64,000 nt of DNA from Pseudonocardia sp. 73-21 (GCF_001899645.1 NZ_MKVV01000038.1:49771-113770); one strand, 5' to 3'. Shown: positions 1 through 10,761, counted from the stretch's first letter. Numbers and translations are program-made. Notes: a model not told the origin generated them from the letters alone.

Positions 1-169
1 GGTTCCGGCCCTTGCGTGACTCGGGCGAGGTGAAGAACGCGAGGTGGTCGCCCTCGACGTCGATCATCACCGGCACGGAGTGCGGCGCACCGTCGGGCAG
101 CAGTGTGGCGACGTGCGCGATGTTCGGGCCGGCGAACAGCTCGCGGGCGTGGTCGTCGAGCAATGGCAT
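1..169 (-). CDS. PPOX-type flavin/F420-binding protein (N-terminal part only)
   Basis: Only the first 56 codons are inside the window; the rest runs off the left edge. The protein begins MPLLDDHARELF and continues with IAHVATLLPDGAPHSVPVMI and an EGDHLAFFTSPESRKGRN segment. This is the usual start of pyridoxamine-5'-phosphate-oxidase-like (PPOX) split-barrel proteins, which bind FMN or F420. The ATG at 167-169 is preceded by an AAGGA-type ribosome site. The substrate cannot be deduced from this fragment. It lies downstream of the broken epimerase gene on the same strand. Confidence 0.75.
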   Translation of the reverse strand, partial: MPLLDDHARELFAGPNIAHVATLLPDGAPHSVPVMIDVEGDHLAFFTSPESRKGRN

Positions 170-200
170 GGCGGGTCCTTCCGGAGGGTCGGGGACGGGG

Positions 201-1143
201 TCAGCGGTCATGGCTCCGGAGCCAACCGGCGTAGTCCGCCACGGAGCGTTCGATGTCGTAGTCGGGCCGGAATCCGGTGTCGGCCTGCAGCCGGGTGATG
301 TCGAGGTGGCCCCCCCGGCGGCCGGCCCGGGGTACGGCCGGACGGGAGGTTGATGCCCGCGCCCGGGAGCAGCGCGTTGATGGCGTCGGCGACGTCGCCG
401 AACCGTGCGGACCGCCCGCTGGAGACGTTGTAGGTGCGGTGGCCGAGCCGATCGGCGAGCACGAGCAGCGCGATGGCCCCGCCGCAGTCCTTCACGAAAC
501 AGAGGTCGGTGGTGTCGTCGGTGTGCACGCGCGGCCGCGCCTCGGGGTGCTCGCCGCGGACCGCCGCGCGGAGCAGGCCGGGCAGGGCGAGGAACGGGTT
601 GTCCGGCAGACCCAGCGGCCCCCAGACCGTGCCGATCCGCAGGCTGATCACATCGAACCCGGCGCTGTCACCGACGAGCGCGGCGAACAGCTCCGCGGTC
701 TTCTTGAACACCGGGATCTGGTGCACGGCCACCGCCGGCAGCGGTGCGTCCTCCCGCAACGGTCCTTCCCCGACCCCGGCGTACACGGCGATGGAGCTGG
801 CGACGGCGAAGCGGCGCACTCCCCACCGCCGGGCCGCCGTCAGCGCGTTGAGCAGGGCGAGGGACTCGGCGCGCAGGTACGCGACCGGATCGGGGACGTC
901 GTGGCGGGCCGCTGCGAGATGCACGACGCCCGTGATCTCGTGGCGCGCCCCGATGTCGAGGAACGCCGCCCCGTCGGTGGTGTCCAGCGGTTCGACGGCC
1001 ACCCGGCCGGCGGGCTCGTCGGCGAGGACCGCCGGCAACCCGCTGGACCGGTGTGCGGTGAGCACGACGGACTCGCCCAGGTCGAGCAACGACCGCGCAA
1101 TGTGCGACCCGATGGACCCCAGGCCGCCGGTGACGAGGATCAT
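201..1143 (-). pseudogene. NAD-dependent epimerase/dehydratase with one frameshift
   Basis: The protein opens with [19 protein letters not shown], a Rossmann GxxGxxG nucleotide-binding motif of the extended SDR family. It then shows HLAAARHD and a SSIAVY...K catalytic region. The frame breaks in a run of seven G residues (plus-strand C run at 310-316). Removing one G restores [20 protein letters not shown] and a C-terminus ending at the TGA at 201-203, which is typical of UDP-sugar epimerase-like proteins. As written, the frame instead runs to a stop at 208-210. The start at 1143 overlaps the preceding AraC stop (ATGA), indicating translational coupling. This is either a homopolymer sequencing error or a recent inactivation. 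The sugar or steroid substrate is unknown. Confidence 0.75.
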
Positions 1144-1897
1144 CGGTGTCCCCCCGCGACGGGACGGAGGGGGGCACCGGGTACCCCGGTGAGCCTGCGG
1201 CATTCGCGGGTGAGGTGGGCCTGGTCGTGGTACCCGCTCTCGACGGCCCATCCCGCGAGGTCGGCGTCCGCGCCGTGGTGCCGCTCGACGGAGGCCTGGA
1301 GGCGGGCGACGAAACCTGGAACCGCAGGATGCGGTGCAGCTCCTTGGGGCCGACTCCGGCGGCCGCCCGGCACCGGCGCCGCAGCTGGCGCTCGGAGATA
1401 GACAGCAGCGCGGGCAGTGCCGCCGGCCGGCCGCCGCGCCACGGCATGAGAGTGCGGACGGCCTCGTCGACGAGCGGGTCGGGTTCGCCCGCCGTCCGGG
1501 CGACGAACGACTGCAGCCGGGCGAGCGCGACCTGCGGAGTCGGGGCCTCCCCGAGGCGGTCGGTGAGGCGGTGCAGGTCGCGCCAGAGGTCGGTGCCCGC
1601 GACGTCCTGGTCCACCAGCTCGTCCGCCGGCCGTCGGACGAGCCCGCCGAGCACGCCTGGCCGCAGCCGCACCCCGACCACCGTGCCGCCCACCGGGATG
1701 TCCTGGAACGTGGCCCGCGTCAGGGGCCCGAGCACCCGCGGTTCCTCGCCGAGCAGGCACAGCACCGAGGCCCCGCCGTGCAGAACGTGCCGCTGCGCCA
1801 GGGGCCGCTCGCCGACCTCCTGGATCCACACCGACGACGCCAGCGCGGTCAGCCTCGACGTCGGCACGCGCTCGACGTAGGTCGATCCCCCGGACAT
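1140..1897 (-). pseudogene. AraC-family transcriptional regulator with one frameshift
   Basis: The N-terminal sensor part (MSGGSTYVERVP onward) reads in one frame as far as ELHRILRFQ near 1311. The C-terminal helix-turn-helix continues in another frame: [10 protein letters not shown], then [20 protein letters not shown] and CRRLTG, the classic second AraC HTH with YxDQxHLxREF. One base is missing around 1308-1312. The product would be about 250 residues and is probably a regulator of the overlapping epimerase gene (ATGA overlap at 1140-1143). The break lies at the domain junction, so a truncated product would not bind DNA. As with the neighbouring gene, a sequence error cannot be excluded. 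Confidence 0.75.
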
Positions 1898-1938
1898 GCC
1901 GCCATTGTCCGGTGTCGTGGCCGCCCGGTCCGTCACCC

Positions 1939-2277
1939 TCACCGGGCCCGGGTGGTGCGCAGCGCGCTCAACAGCAGACCCGCCGCCTCACGCAGCCGGC
2001 CCGGGCGGACGACGGGCAGCAGCCCGGCCGCGCCGCGCAGACCCGTCCACCACCGCACGGTGTCGTCCTCGGCCACCGCGCCGACGGCCGGCGTCCCGCA
2101 CGCGAGCACCGGGGCCGGCAACGTCGGGTACCAGCCACCGAGGCGCGGGTTGCGGCACGACAGCACCGTGACCGGGACGCGCACCAGATCGGGCAGCTCG
2201 CGGGCGATCCGCGAGCAGTTCGGGCACGAGACGTCGTAGATGATCACGACGTGGGCTGTCCGCACCCGGACGAGCAT
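1939..2277 (-). CDS. Small thioredoxin-fold protein with CPNC motif
   Basis: A 112-residue protein starting MLVRVRTAHVVIIYDVSCPNCSRIARELP. A beta strand followed by a CxxC pair (CPNC) is the hallmark of thioredoxin/glutaredoxin-like folds. It probably has a thiol-disulfide role, but no partner is visible. The chosen ATG at 2277 is 14 bases from the divergent start at 2292. The longer open frame upstream is not used because it would overlap that gene. GTG starts slightly downstream are also possible. There is no signal peptide or membrane segment. Confidence 0.6.
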   Translation of the reverse strand: MLVRVRTAHVVIIYDVSCPNCSRIARELPDLVRVPVTVLSCRNPRLGGWYPTLPAPVLACGTPAVGAVAEDDTVRWWTGLRGAAGLLPVVRPGRLREAAGLLLSALRTTRAR

Positions 2278-2291
2278 GCCAGCATCGGGGC

Positions 2292-2585
2292 ATGAGCGAT
2301 CCCGCGGAGCCCGCCAAGGACGTCGTCGTCGATGCCGAGATCGTGCCGGAACCCGCCCCGGCCACTCCCCCGCCACCCGCCCTCACCCCCGACTACGACG
2401 AGCACGGCGTACCGAGTTTCGACTACGTCCGCTCCACGATCGAGGGCCGGTTCGCCACCAGCGTCGGGATGGGCGAGCTCGCCGCCGACACCGCGGCGGG
2501 CCGTTCGATCGAGGAGCAGGAGGCCGAGCGGGAGAAGGCCGCGAAGGCGAAGCTGGAGGAGATCCGCCGCTCGATGGGCGGCTGA
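2292..2585 (+). CDS. Conserved hypothetical acidic/Pro-rich small protein
   Basis: A 97-residue protein with no recognised enzymatic motif. Residues 1-35 are rich in Pro, Ala and acidic residues (AEPAKDVVVDAEIVPEPAP). The middle has FDYVRSTIEGRFATSVGMGELA, and the C-terminal third is a charged helix (EEQEAEREKAAKAKLEEIRR) suited to coiled-coil formation. It is transcribed divergently from the CPNC thioredoxin-like gene and convergently with the sdh operon, from which a strong hairpin separates it. Function unknown. Confidence 0.6.
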   Translation: MSDPAEPAKDVVVDAEIVPEPAPATPPPPALTPDYDEHGVPSFDYVRSTIEGRFATSVGMGELAADTAAGRSIEEQEAEREKAAKAKLEEIRRSMGG

Positions 2586-2617
2586 CGCGTCTGGTGGATC
2601 TTGGTTGCCGAGCCCCA

Positions 2618-2672
2618 GTTCAGGAAAGCCACTTTCCGGTCGTCCGACGACAGCAAAGTGGCTTTCCTGAAC
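2618..2672. terminator. Perfect 18-bp inverted repeat, bidirectional terminator
   Basis: GTTCAGGAAAGCCACTTT at 2618-2635 is repeated exactly inverted at 2655-2672, with a 19-base loop. It lies between two convergent genes ending at 2585 and 2683, so it can stop transcription from both sides. There is no U-tract, which is common for actinobacterial hairpin terminators. The length and AT content of the stem are unusual for this genome and might mark a dispersed repeat family. Confidence 0.75.
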
Positions 2673-2682
2673 CTCGGTGGCC

Positions 2683-3438
2683 CTACGCGCCCGGGCGCTT
2701 GAAGATCTTGTTCCCCAGCCACACCAGCGGGTCGTACTTGCGGTCGACCACGCGCTCCTTCATCGGGATCAGCGCGTTGTCGGTGATCTTGATGTGCTCG
2801 GGGCACACCTCGGTGCAGCACTTGGTGATGTTGCACATCCCCAGCCCGTGCTCCTCCTGCGCCGCCACCTGCCGGTCGGCGACGTCGAGGGGGTGCATGT
2901 CGAGCTCGGCGATCCGCATGAGGTAGCGGGGGCCGGCGTAGGCCTCCTTGTTCTCCTCGTGGTCCCGCACGACGTGGCAGACGTTCTGGCACAGGTAGCA
3001 CTCGATGCACTTGCGGAACTCCTGGCTCCGCTCGACGTCGACCTGCGCCATCCGGTAGTCGCCCGGCTTCACGTCCGGCGGCGGCGCGAAGCTCGGGATC
3101 TCGCGCGCCTTCGTGTAGTTGAACGACACGTCGGTGACGAGGTCCCGGATCACCGGGAAGGTGCGCAGCGGCGTGACCGTGATGACCTCGGTCTCGGTGA
3201 ACGTCGACATGCGCGTCATGCAGGCCAGGCGCGGCTTGCCGTTGATCTCCATGCTGCACGAGCCGCACTTGCCGGCCTTGCAGTTCCAGCGGACGGCGAG
3301 GTCGTTGGCCTCGGTCTGCTGGAGCCGGTGGATGATGTCGAGGACGACCTCGCCCTCGTTCACCTCCACCGGGTAGTCGACGAGCTCACCCTTCTCGGAG
3401 TCGCCCCGCCACACGCGGAAATGGGCGTCGTAGCTCAC
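2683..3438 (-). CDS. sdhB: Succinate dehydrogenase iron-sulfur subunit (Sdh1 type)
   Basis: A 251-residue iron-sulfur subunit that carries electrons from FAD to the quinone site. The [2Fe-2S] ligands are C53, C58, C61 and C73 (WNCKAGKCGSC...LAC). The second domain has CIECYLCQNVC (C144, C147, C150, C154) and MCNITKCCTEVCP (C202, C207/C208, C212) for the [4Fe-4S] and [3Fe-4S] clusters. The start is GTG at 3436-3438, overlapping the sdhA stop (GTGA). It is the last gene of sdhC-sdhA-sdhB, the order of mycobacterial Sdh1 (Rv0249c-Rv0247c), and matches Rv0247c in size. Confidence 0.92.
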   Translation of the reverse strand: MSYDAHFRVWRGDSEKGELVDYPVEVNEGEVVLDIIHRLQQTEANDLAVRWNCKAGKCGSCSMEINGKPRLACMTRMSTFTETEVITVTPLRTFPVIRDLVTDVSFNYTKAREIPSFAPPPDVKPGDYRMAQVDVERSQEFRKCIECYLCQNVCHVVRDHEENKEAYAGPRYLMRIAELDMHPLDVADRQVAAQEEHGLGMCNITKCCTEVCPEHIKITDNALIPMKERVVDRKYDPLVWLGNKIFKRPGA

Positions 3439-5360
3439 TTCATGGCCTCCCCGGCACGGTGTCCGCCGATTTCCTCGCCGGTGTAGTACTTCTTCAGCTC
3501 GTCGAGCTCGAACAGGTCCAGCAGCTCGGGCCGCATCGGCACCTGCTCCTTGCGCACCAGCTCGATGTTGTCCTCGCCCAGCGCCGAGAGCACGAGCAGG
3601 ATGTGGCGCCAGTCGGAGTCCATCACCGGGTAGTCGTCGCGGGTGTGCCCGCCCCGGCTCTCCTGACGCTCCAGCGCCGCCTTGCCGACGCACAGCGACA
3701 CCAGCAGCATGTTGCGCAGGTCGAGCGCGAGGTGCCAGCTCGGGTTGAACCTGCGCTGCCCGGTGACGCTGACGGTGCGCGTGCGGGTGGCGATGTCCTG
3801 CAGGGCCTTGAGCGCCATCTCCATCTCGTCGGCCTTGCGGATGATGCCGACGAGCTCGTGCATGGTCTTCTGCAGCTCCAGCTGCACCTGGAACGGGTTC
3901 TCCCCACCCTCGGTGGCGCTGGAGAACGGCAGCAACGCCCGCTCGACGGCCGCGTCGACGTCGGCCTGTGCGACCACCGGACGCGACGCCGTGGCGTCCA
4001 CGTACTCCGCCGCGCTCTTGCCGCAGCGACGGCCGAACACCAGCAGGTCCGACAGCGAGTTGCCGCCGAGCCGGTTGGAGCCGTGCATGCCGCCGGAGCA
4101 CTCGCCCGCCGCGAACAGGCCGGGGACGATCGACATCCCGGTGTCGGGATCGACCTCCACACCACCCATCACGTAGTGGCAGGTGGGGCCGACCTCCATC
4201 GGCTCCTTCGTGATGTCGACGTCCGCCAGCTCCTTGAACTGGTGGTACATCGACGGGAGGCGCTTCTGGATCTCCTCGGGCTTCAGGCGCGAGGCGATGT
4301 CGAGGAACACGCCGCCGTGGGGTGACCCGCGGCCCGCCTTGACCTCGGAGTTGATCGCGCGCGCGACCTCGTCACGCGGCAGCAGCTCCGGGGGACGCCG
4401 GTTGTTGTCGGCGTCGGTGTACCAGCGGTCGCCCTCCTCGGGCGTGGTGGCGTACTGGTCCTTGAACACGTCCGGGATGTAGTCGAACATGAACCGCTTG
4501 CCCTCGGAGTTCTTGAGGATCCCGCCGTCACCGCGGACGGACTCGGTGACGAGGATCCCCTTCACCGACGGCGGCCACACCATGCCCGTCGGGTGGAACT
4601 GCAGGAACTCCATGTTGATCAGCGTGGCGCCCGCGCGCAGGGCCAGCGCGTGGCCGTCGCCGGTGTACTCCCAGGAGTTGGACGTCACCGAGTAGCTCTT
4701 GCCGATGCCGCCGGTGGCCAGCACGATCGCCGGGGCGTCGAACTGCACGAACCCGCCGGTGTTGCGGTAGTAGCCGATGCAGCCGGCGATCTTCCCGTCG
4801 GCCTTGAACAGCTCGGTGATCGTGGTCTCGTGGAAGACCCGGATGTTGGCCTCGTAGTCGCCGGTCTCCTTGAAGTCCTCCTGCTGCAGCGACACGATCT
4901 TCTGCTGCAGCGTGCGGATCAGCTCGAGGCCCGTGCGGTCGCCGACGTGCGCGAGACGCGGGTAGGTGTGCCCGCCGAAGTTGCGCTGGCTGATCTTGCC
5001 GTCGGGCGTGCGGTCGAACAGGGCGCCGTAGGTCTCCAGCTCCCAGACACGGTCCGGGGCCTCCTTGGCGTGCAGCTCGGCCATCCGCCAGTTGTTGAGG
5101 AACTTCCCGCCGCGCATGGTGTCGCGGTAGTGGACCATCCAGTTGTCGTTGCTGTTGACGTTGCCCATCGACGCCGCGCAGCCGCCCTCGGCCATCACGG
5201 TGTGGGCCTTGCCGAACAGCGACTTCGAGATGATCGCCGTGCGCTTGCCCTGGCTGCGGGCCTCGATGGCCGCGCGCAGCCCGGCACCGCCGGCACCGAT
5301 GACGACGACGTCGAATTCGTGCTTCTCGATTGCCTCAGTTGAATCAGACACAGTGGTCAT
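3435..5360 (-). CDS. sdhA: Succinate dehydrogenase flavoprotein subunit (Sdh1 type)
   Basis: A 641-residue flavoprotein that oxidises succinate to fumarate on the cytoplasmic face of the membrane. The dinucleotide fold DVVVIGAGGAGLRAA is at about residues 17-31. The covalent-FAD histidine lies in KAHTVMAEGG (about H53). Substrate-site motifs are QFHPTGMV and HGSNRLGGNSLSD. It sits 3 bases after the membrane subunit gene and overlaps sdhB. Length and motifs fit the long SdhA of mycobacterial Sdh1 rather than the b558-type enzyme encoded next door. Confidence 0.95.
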   Translation of the reverse strand: MTTVSDSTEAIEKHEFDVVVIGAGGAGLRAAIEARSQGKRTAIISKSLFGKAHTVMAEGGCAASMGNVNSNDNWMVHYRDTMRGGKFLNNWRMAELHAKEAPDRVWELETYGALFDRTPDGKISQRNFGGHTYPRLAHVGDRTGLELIRTLQQKIVSLQQEDFKETGDYEANIRVFHETTITELFKADGKIAGCIGYYRNTGGFVQFDAPAIVLATGGIGKSYSVTSNSWEYTGDGHALALRAGATLINMEFLQFHPTGMVWPPSVKGILVTESVRGDGGILKNSEGKRFMFDYIPDVFKDQYATTPEEGDRWYTDADNNRRPPELLPRDEVARAINSEVKAGRGSPHGGVFLDIASRLKPEEIQKRLPSMYHQFKELADVDITKEPMEVGPTCHYVMGGVEVDPDTGMSIVPGLFAAGECSGGMHGSNRLGGNSLSDLLVFGRRCGKSAAEYVDATASRPVVAQADVDAAVERALLPFSSATEGGENPFQVQLELQKTMHELVGIIRKADEMEMALKALQDIATRTRTVSVTGQRRFNPSWHLALDLRNMLLVSLCVGKAALERQESRGGHTRDDYPVMDSDWRHILLVLSALGEDNIELVRKEQVPMRPELLDLFELDELKKYYTGEEIGGHRAGEAMK

Positions 5361-5363
5361 TCC

Positions 5364-6164
5364 TTACCCCACGATCCGGAGATCGGAGAACCATCCGGCC
5401 GAGACGGCCATGATGTAGAAGTCCGTGATGGCCAACGTGGCCAGTGTCGTCCATGCGAGCTGCATGTGCTTGCCGTTGAGCCTGCTCACGAAGCCCCAGG
5501 CCTTGTAGCGCATCGGGTGCTTCGAGAAGTGGTTCAGGCGGCCACCGATGATACTGCGGCACGAGTGGCACGAGATCGTGTACGCCCAGAGCATGATCAC
5601 GTTGATCAGCAGGATGATGTTGCCCAGGCCGAGGCCGAAGCTCCCGTCCTCCTTGATGAACGCCTTGATCGCGTCGTAGGTGTTGATGATCGAGATCAGC
5701 GCCGCGATGTAGAAGAAGTAGCGGTGCAGGTTCTGCCCGAGCAGCGGGAAGCGCGTCTCACCCGTGTACTTCTTGTGCGGCTCGGCCACCGCACACGCGG
5801 GCGGCGAGAGCCAGAACGCCCGGTAGTAGGCCTTGCGGTAGTAGTAGCAGGTGAGCCGGAACAGCAGCAGGAACGGCAGCGTCAGGCTCGCGTAGGGCAG
5901 GAACCACACGTCCGGCAGGAAGCGTCCGAAGTGCGCCGACGCCTCGACACAGCCGTTCGACACGCACGGCGAGTAGAACGGCGTGAGGTAGTTGTACTCC
6001 GCGACGAAGTAGTCCTTCTGCACGAAGGCGCGCACGGTCGCGTAGATGACCCACGCGGCCAGGCCGGTGAAGTTCAGCAGCGGTGGCAGCCACCACCGGT
6101 CGGTGCGGAGCGTCCGGGCCGCGATCTGCGCGCGGCCGAGGGACGCATCTGTGGTGGACGACAC
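5364..6164 (-). CDS. sdhC: Succinate dehydrogenase membrane subunit (Sdh1 type, possible Rieske-like cluster)
   Basis: A 266-residue membrane anchor starting at GTG 6162-6164 behind a GAGGAC ribosome site. Hydrophobic segments include LNFTGLAAWVIYATVRAF, LPYASLTLPFLLLFRL, YFFYIAALISIINTY, IILLINVIMLWAYTI and LAWTTLATLAITDFYIMAV. A conserved ISCHSCRSIIGG followed by LNHFSKHP places two Cys and nearby His residues at a membrane edge. The M. smegmatis Sdh1 structure reported a membrane-embedded Rieske-type [2Fe-2S] cluster in this subunit, and the motif fits that; equating the two is my inference. It heads the operon and has no sdhD partner. Confidence 0.88.
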   Translation of the reverse strand: MSSTTDASLGRAQIAARTLRTDRWWLPPLLNFTGLAAWVIYATVRAFVQKDYFVAEYNYLTPFYSPCVSNGCVEASAHFGRFLPDVWFLPYASLTLPFLLLFRLTCYYYRKAYYRAFWLSPPACAVAEPHKKYTGETRFPLLGQNLHRYFFYIAALISIINTYDAIKAFIKEDGSFGLGLGNIILLINVIMLWAYTISCHSCRSIIGGRLNHFSKHPMRYKAWGFVSRLNGKHMQLAWTTLATLAITDFYIMAVSAGWFSDLRIVG

Positions 6165-6253
6165 GTCGTTGGGTCCTCGTTTCGGGAATCACGGTTCGGA
6201 AAGTGATCCGGAGGGTACGACGGTTGGGGCACGGTTGGTGAGCGGGGGCATAC

Positions 6254-6291
6254 GAAAAGCCCGCCTCGTGACAGGGGTCACCAGGCGGGCT
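6254..6291 (-). terminator. Rho-independent terminator of the second sdh operon
   Basis: On the minus strand AGCCCGCCT (6291-6283) pairs with AGGCGGGCT (6266-6258), enclosing an inner GTGAC/GTCAC stem, and is followed directly by TTTT (6258-6255). It lies 20 bases beyond the sdhB stop at 6312 and insulates the downstream Sdh1 operon, whose own promoter must lie in 6165-6253. Confidence 0.85.
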
Positions 6292-6311
6292 CGTCGTGAT
6301 CGATACAGACG

Positions 6312-7066
6312 TCAGGCGATCCTGCCCCGGCCGCTCGTCGCCGCGATGTAGTCGTGGTTGAGCTGGGAGATCACATCGAGCGGGATCTCCTTCGGGCACG
6401 ACACCGTGCACGCCCCGGTGTTGGTGCAGCCGCCGAAGCCCTCGGCGTCGTGCTGCTCGACCATCCGCACCACACGGCCGTCGCGTTCGGGCTGGCCCTG
6501 CGGCAGCTCACCGAGGTGGGTGATCTTCGCGCCGAGGAACAGCGACCCCGACCCGTTCGGACACGCCGCCACGCACGCGCCGCAGCCGATGCACGCGGCC
6601 GCGGTGAACGCGCGGTCGGCGTGGACCTTCGGCACCGGGGTGGCGTGGGCGTCGGGCGCGGCCCCCGTGGGGACGCTGACGTAGCCGCCCGCCTGGATGA
6701 TGCGGTCGAACGCGCTGCGGTCCACGACCAGGTCCTTGATCACCGGGAACGCCGCCGCGCGCCACGGCTCGATGGTGATCGTCTCGCCGTCGCGGAAGTG
6801 GCGCAGGTGCAGCTGGCAGGCCGTGGTGGCCTTCTGCGGGCCGTGCGGGTGGCCGTTGATCACCATCGAGCACGAGCCGCAGATGCCCTCGCGGCAGTCG
6901 TGGTCGAACGCCACCGGCTCGTCGCCCGAGAGGATGAGCTTCTCGTTGAGCACGTCGAGCAGCTCCAGGAACGACATGTCCTCGTCGGCGTCGTCGACCT
7001 GGTAGCCGACCATCGTGCCCGTGGCGTCGGCGTCGCTCTGGCGCCAGATCTTGAGCGTGAGTCTCA

Positions 7067-7067
<1 letters not shown>
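6312..7067 (-). CDS. sdhB: Succinate dehydrogenase/fumarate reductase iron-sulfur subunit (b558 type)
   Basis: A 251-residue iron-sulfur subunit. The plant-type ferredoxin ligands are C58, C63, C66 and C84 ([10 protein letters not shown]...TAC). The C-terminal part has [15 protein letters not shown] and [16 protein letters not shown]. The insert [17 protein letters not shown] is typical of the SdhCAB class found in Corynebacterium, Streptomyces and Bacteroides. The ATG at 7065-7067 shares one base with the sdhA TAA, so translation is coupled. It is the last gene of the operon and is followed by a strong terminator. Confidence 0.92.
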
Positions 7068-9007
<1,940 letters not shown>

Positions 9008-9024
9008 GCGTACTGCTCCCTTTC

Positions 9025-9735
9025 TCAGGCAACCAATCCGAAGGTGACGGCGAACGGGACGGCCAGGAACCCGACGGTGAGCACGACCGCGATCACCGTC
9101 GAGGTGACCTTCTGGGCGTGCCGGCGGGCACCGGAGGAGTGCCCCAGCGTCTGCAGGGCGCTCCAGATGCCGTGGCGCAGGTGGAAACCGACCGCGACCA
9201 CGGCGAGCGTGTAGAAGAGCGTGACGTACCAGCGGCTCGGGGCGAAGTCGCTCACGACGTTGTCGTAGACCGCGCCCCCGACGCCGTTCGGGTTCAGCGT
9301 GCCCGTCGTCAGGTCGAGGATGTGGTAGACGATGAACAGCAGGATGATCACGCCGCCCCACCGCATCGTCCGCGCGGCGTAGGAGCCGGGTGTCTTCGGC
9401 GTGGCCGCGTACCTGACCGGCCGCGCCCTGGCCGCGCGGCGGGCCAGGATCGTGGCGGAGACGATGTGCAGGACGATCGACACCGTCAGGACCACGCGGA
9501 TGATCCACAGCAGCGTCGAGTACGGCAGCGCGGGCTCACCGACGGTGCGCAGGAACTCCGCGTAGGTGTCCAGCTCGCTCCGGCCCAGGAAGATCTTGAG
9601 ATTGCCGATCATGTGCAGGACGAGGTAGAGCACCGAGATCGCGCCCGTCACCGCCATCACGATCTTGAGCTGCAGTGAGGTGTTCCTGAGCCGCCGCACA
9701 CCTGCGCCACCAGGGCGCTTCTGGACCGTCACCAT
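9025..9735 (-). CDS. sdhC: Succinate dehydrogenase cytochrome b558 subunit
   Basis: A 236-residue five-helix membrane protein. Helices include [79 protein letters not shown] and [20 protein letters not shown]. Histidines in four of them (LHMIGN, LHIVSA, YHILDL, FHLRHG) fit two axially bound b hemes. It is the first gene of sdhCAB and starts 78 bases from a divergent LysR gene that is a plausible regulator. There is no strong ribosome site before the ATG at 9735, so the exact start is slightly uncertain. Confidence 0.92.
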   Translation of the reverse strand: MVTVQKRPGGAGVRRLRNTSLQLKIVMAVTGAISVLYLVLHMIGNLKIFLGRSELDTYAEFLRTVGEPALPYSTLLWIIRVVLTVSIVLHIVSATILARRAARARPVRYAATPKTPGSYAARTMRWGGVIILLFIVYHILDLTTGTLNPNGVGGAVYDNVVSDFAPSRWYVTLFYTLAVVAVGFHLRHGIWSALQTLGHSSGARRHAQKVTSTVIAVVLTVGFLAVPFAVTFGLVA

Positions 9736-9794
9736 GGACGCAAGGATGAGTATCGCTTCCGATCATCGTCCAATGCATCCACCGGCCGTAATCC

Positions 9795-9809
9795 ATAGCG
9801 TTACGCTAT
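9795..9809. promoter_or_regulatory. Perfect dyad overlapping the leaderless LysR promoter
   Basis: ATAGCG-TTA-CGCTAT is a perfect 15-bp inverted repeat ending 4 bases before the LysR ATG. Inside it TACGCT (9802-9807) fits a -10 box 6 bases before the ATG, and there is no ribosome site, so the lysR mRNA is probably leaderless. An AT-rich dyad in the lysR-sdhC intergenic space is where LysR proteins bind to repress themselves and act on the divergent operon. Confidence 0.6.
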
Positions 9810-9813
9810 TCCC

Positions 9814-10761
9814 ATGACGCTGCAGCAGCTCTCGTACTTCGTCGCGGTCGCGGATGTGCGCAGCTTCACCCGGGCGGCCGACTCCGTCGGAGTGGCCCAG
9901 CCCACGCTGTCGCGCCAGCTCAGGGCCCTCGAGGCCGACCTGGGCTCCCCGCTGATCGACCGCGGCGGGCGCGACGGGCCCGTCCTGACCCCCGCCGGGG
10001 AGGCGGTCCTCCCGTTGGCCCGGCGGATGCTGGCCGACATGGAGACCGCGCGCGTCGCCGTGGCCGACATCGTCGGGCTCCGCCGGGGTCGCGTCCGCGT
10101 GGGCGCCACCCCGTCGCTGTGCATCGGCGTGCTGGCCGACGTGCTGCGTGTCTTCCACTCGACGTATCCCGACATCCAGCTGGAGCTGGTCGAGAGCGGG
10201 TCGCAGCCGCTCGTGCGGTCGCTGGTGCGTGGCGAGATCGACGTGGCGATGGTGATCGTGCCGCCGGCCGGGGTCGACCAGGCTCTGCACACAACGCCGC
10301 TACTGCGCGAGCGGCTGTCGGTGGCGTCGCCGGCGTCGGGCCGCTCACCGGGCTCGCGGGGGTCGATGGGGATGCAGGAGCTGGCCCGCCGACCGCTGGT
10401 GGTGCCGCGGGAGGGCTACGACGTGCGGGAGACGACGCTGCAGGCGTTCGCCGACGCGGGTGCGACGCCGCGGTTCGCCGTGCAGGGCGGGGAGATGGAC
10501 GCCGTGCTGCGGATGGTCGAGGCCGGCACCGGGGTGGCGGTGGTGCCGGACCTCGTGTTCGCCGGACGGCCGCGGCTGCGCCGGACGGTCCTGACGCCGG
10601 CGCTGTACCGGACGGTCGCGCTGGCCCGGCGGGCCGATCTCGTGCCCACCCAGGCGGTGAAGGCGTTCCGCGACACGCTGCTCACGTTCCTGTCGGACCT
10701 GTCGGCGGCGGGCGGTTTCCCCGGCGACGTGCAGGTGCTGAGACGACCCGATCCGGCCTAA
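9814..10761 (+). CDS. LysR-family regulator divergent from sdhCAB
   Basis: A 315-residue LysR-type regulator. The winged HTH is at residues 1-60 (MTLQQLSYFVAVADVRSFTRAADSV, QPTLSRQLRALEADLGSPLIDR). The periplasmic-binding-like effector domain runs from about residue 90 (GRVRVGATPSLC...DVLRVFHSTYPDIQLELVESGS) to the end. It diverges from sdhCAB across 78 bases that hold a perfect dyad. The arrangement suggests it controls succinate dehydrogenase in response to a metabolite, but neither target nor ligand can be read from sequence. It is followed 9 bases later by a thioredoxin-fold gene. Confidence 0.88.
   Translation: MTLQQLSYFVAVADVRSFTRAADSVGVAQPTLSRQLRALEADLGSPLIDRGGRDGPVLTPAGEAVLPLARRMLADMETARVAVADIVGLRRGRVRVGATPSLCIGVLADVLRVFHSTYPDIQLELVESGSQPLVRSLVRGEIDVAMVIVPPAGVDQALHTTPLLRERLSVASPASGRSPGSRGSMGMQELARRPLVVPREGYDVRETTLQAFADAGATPRFAVQGGEMDAVLRMVEAGTGVAVVPDLVFAGRPRLRRTVLTPALYRTVALARRADLVPTQAVKAFRDTLLTFLSDLSAAGGFPGDVQVLRRPDPA

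Noticed and set aside
2240..2926. Plus-strand frame across the sdhB 3' end
   Set aside because: It overlaps the hypothetical gene, the hairpin and antisense sdhB, and has no ribosome site or recognisable domain.
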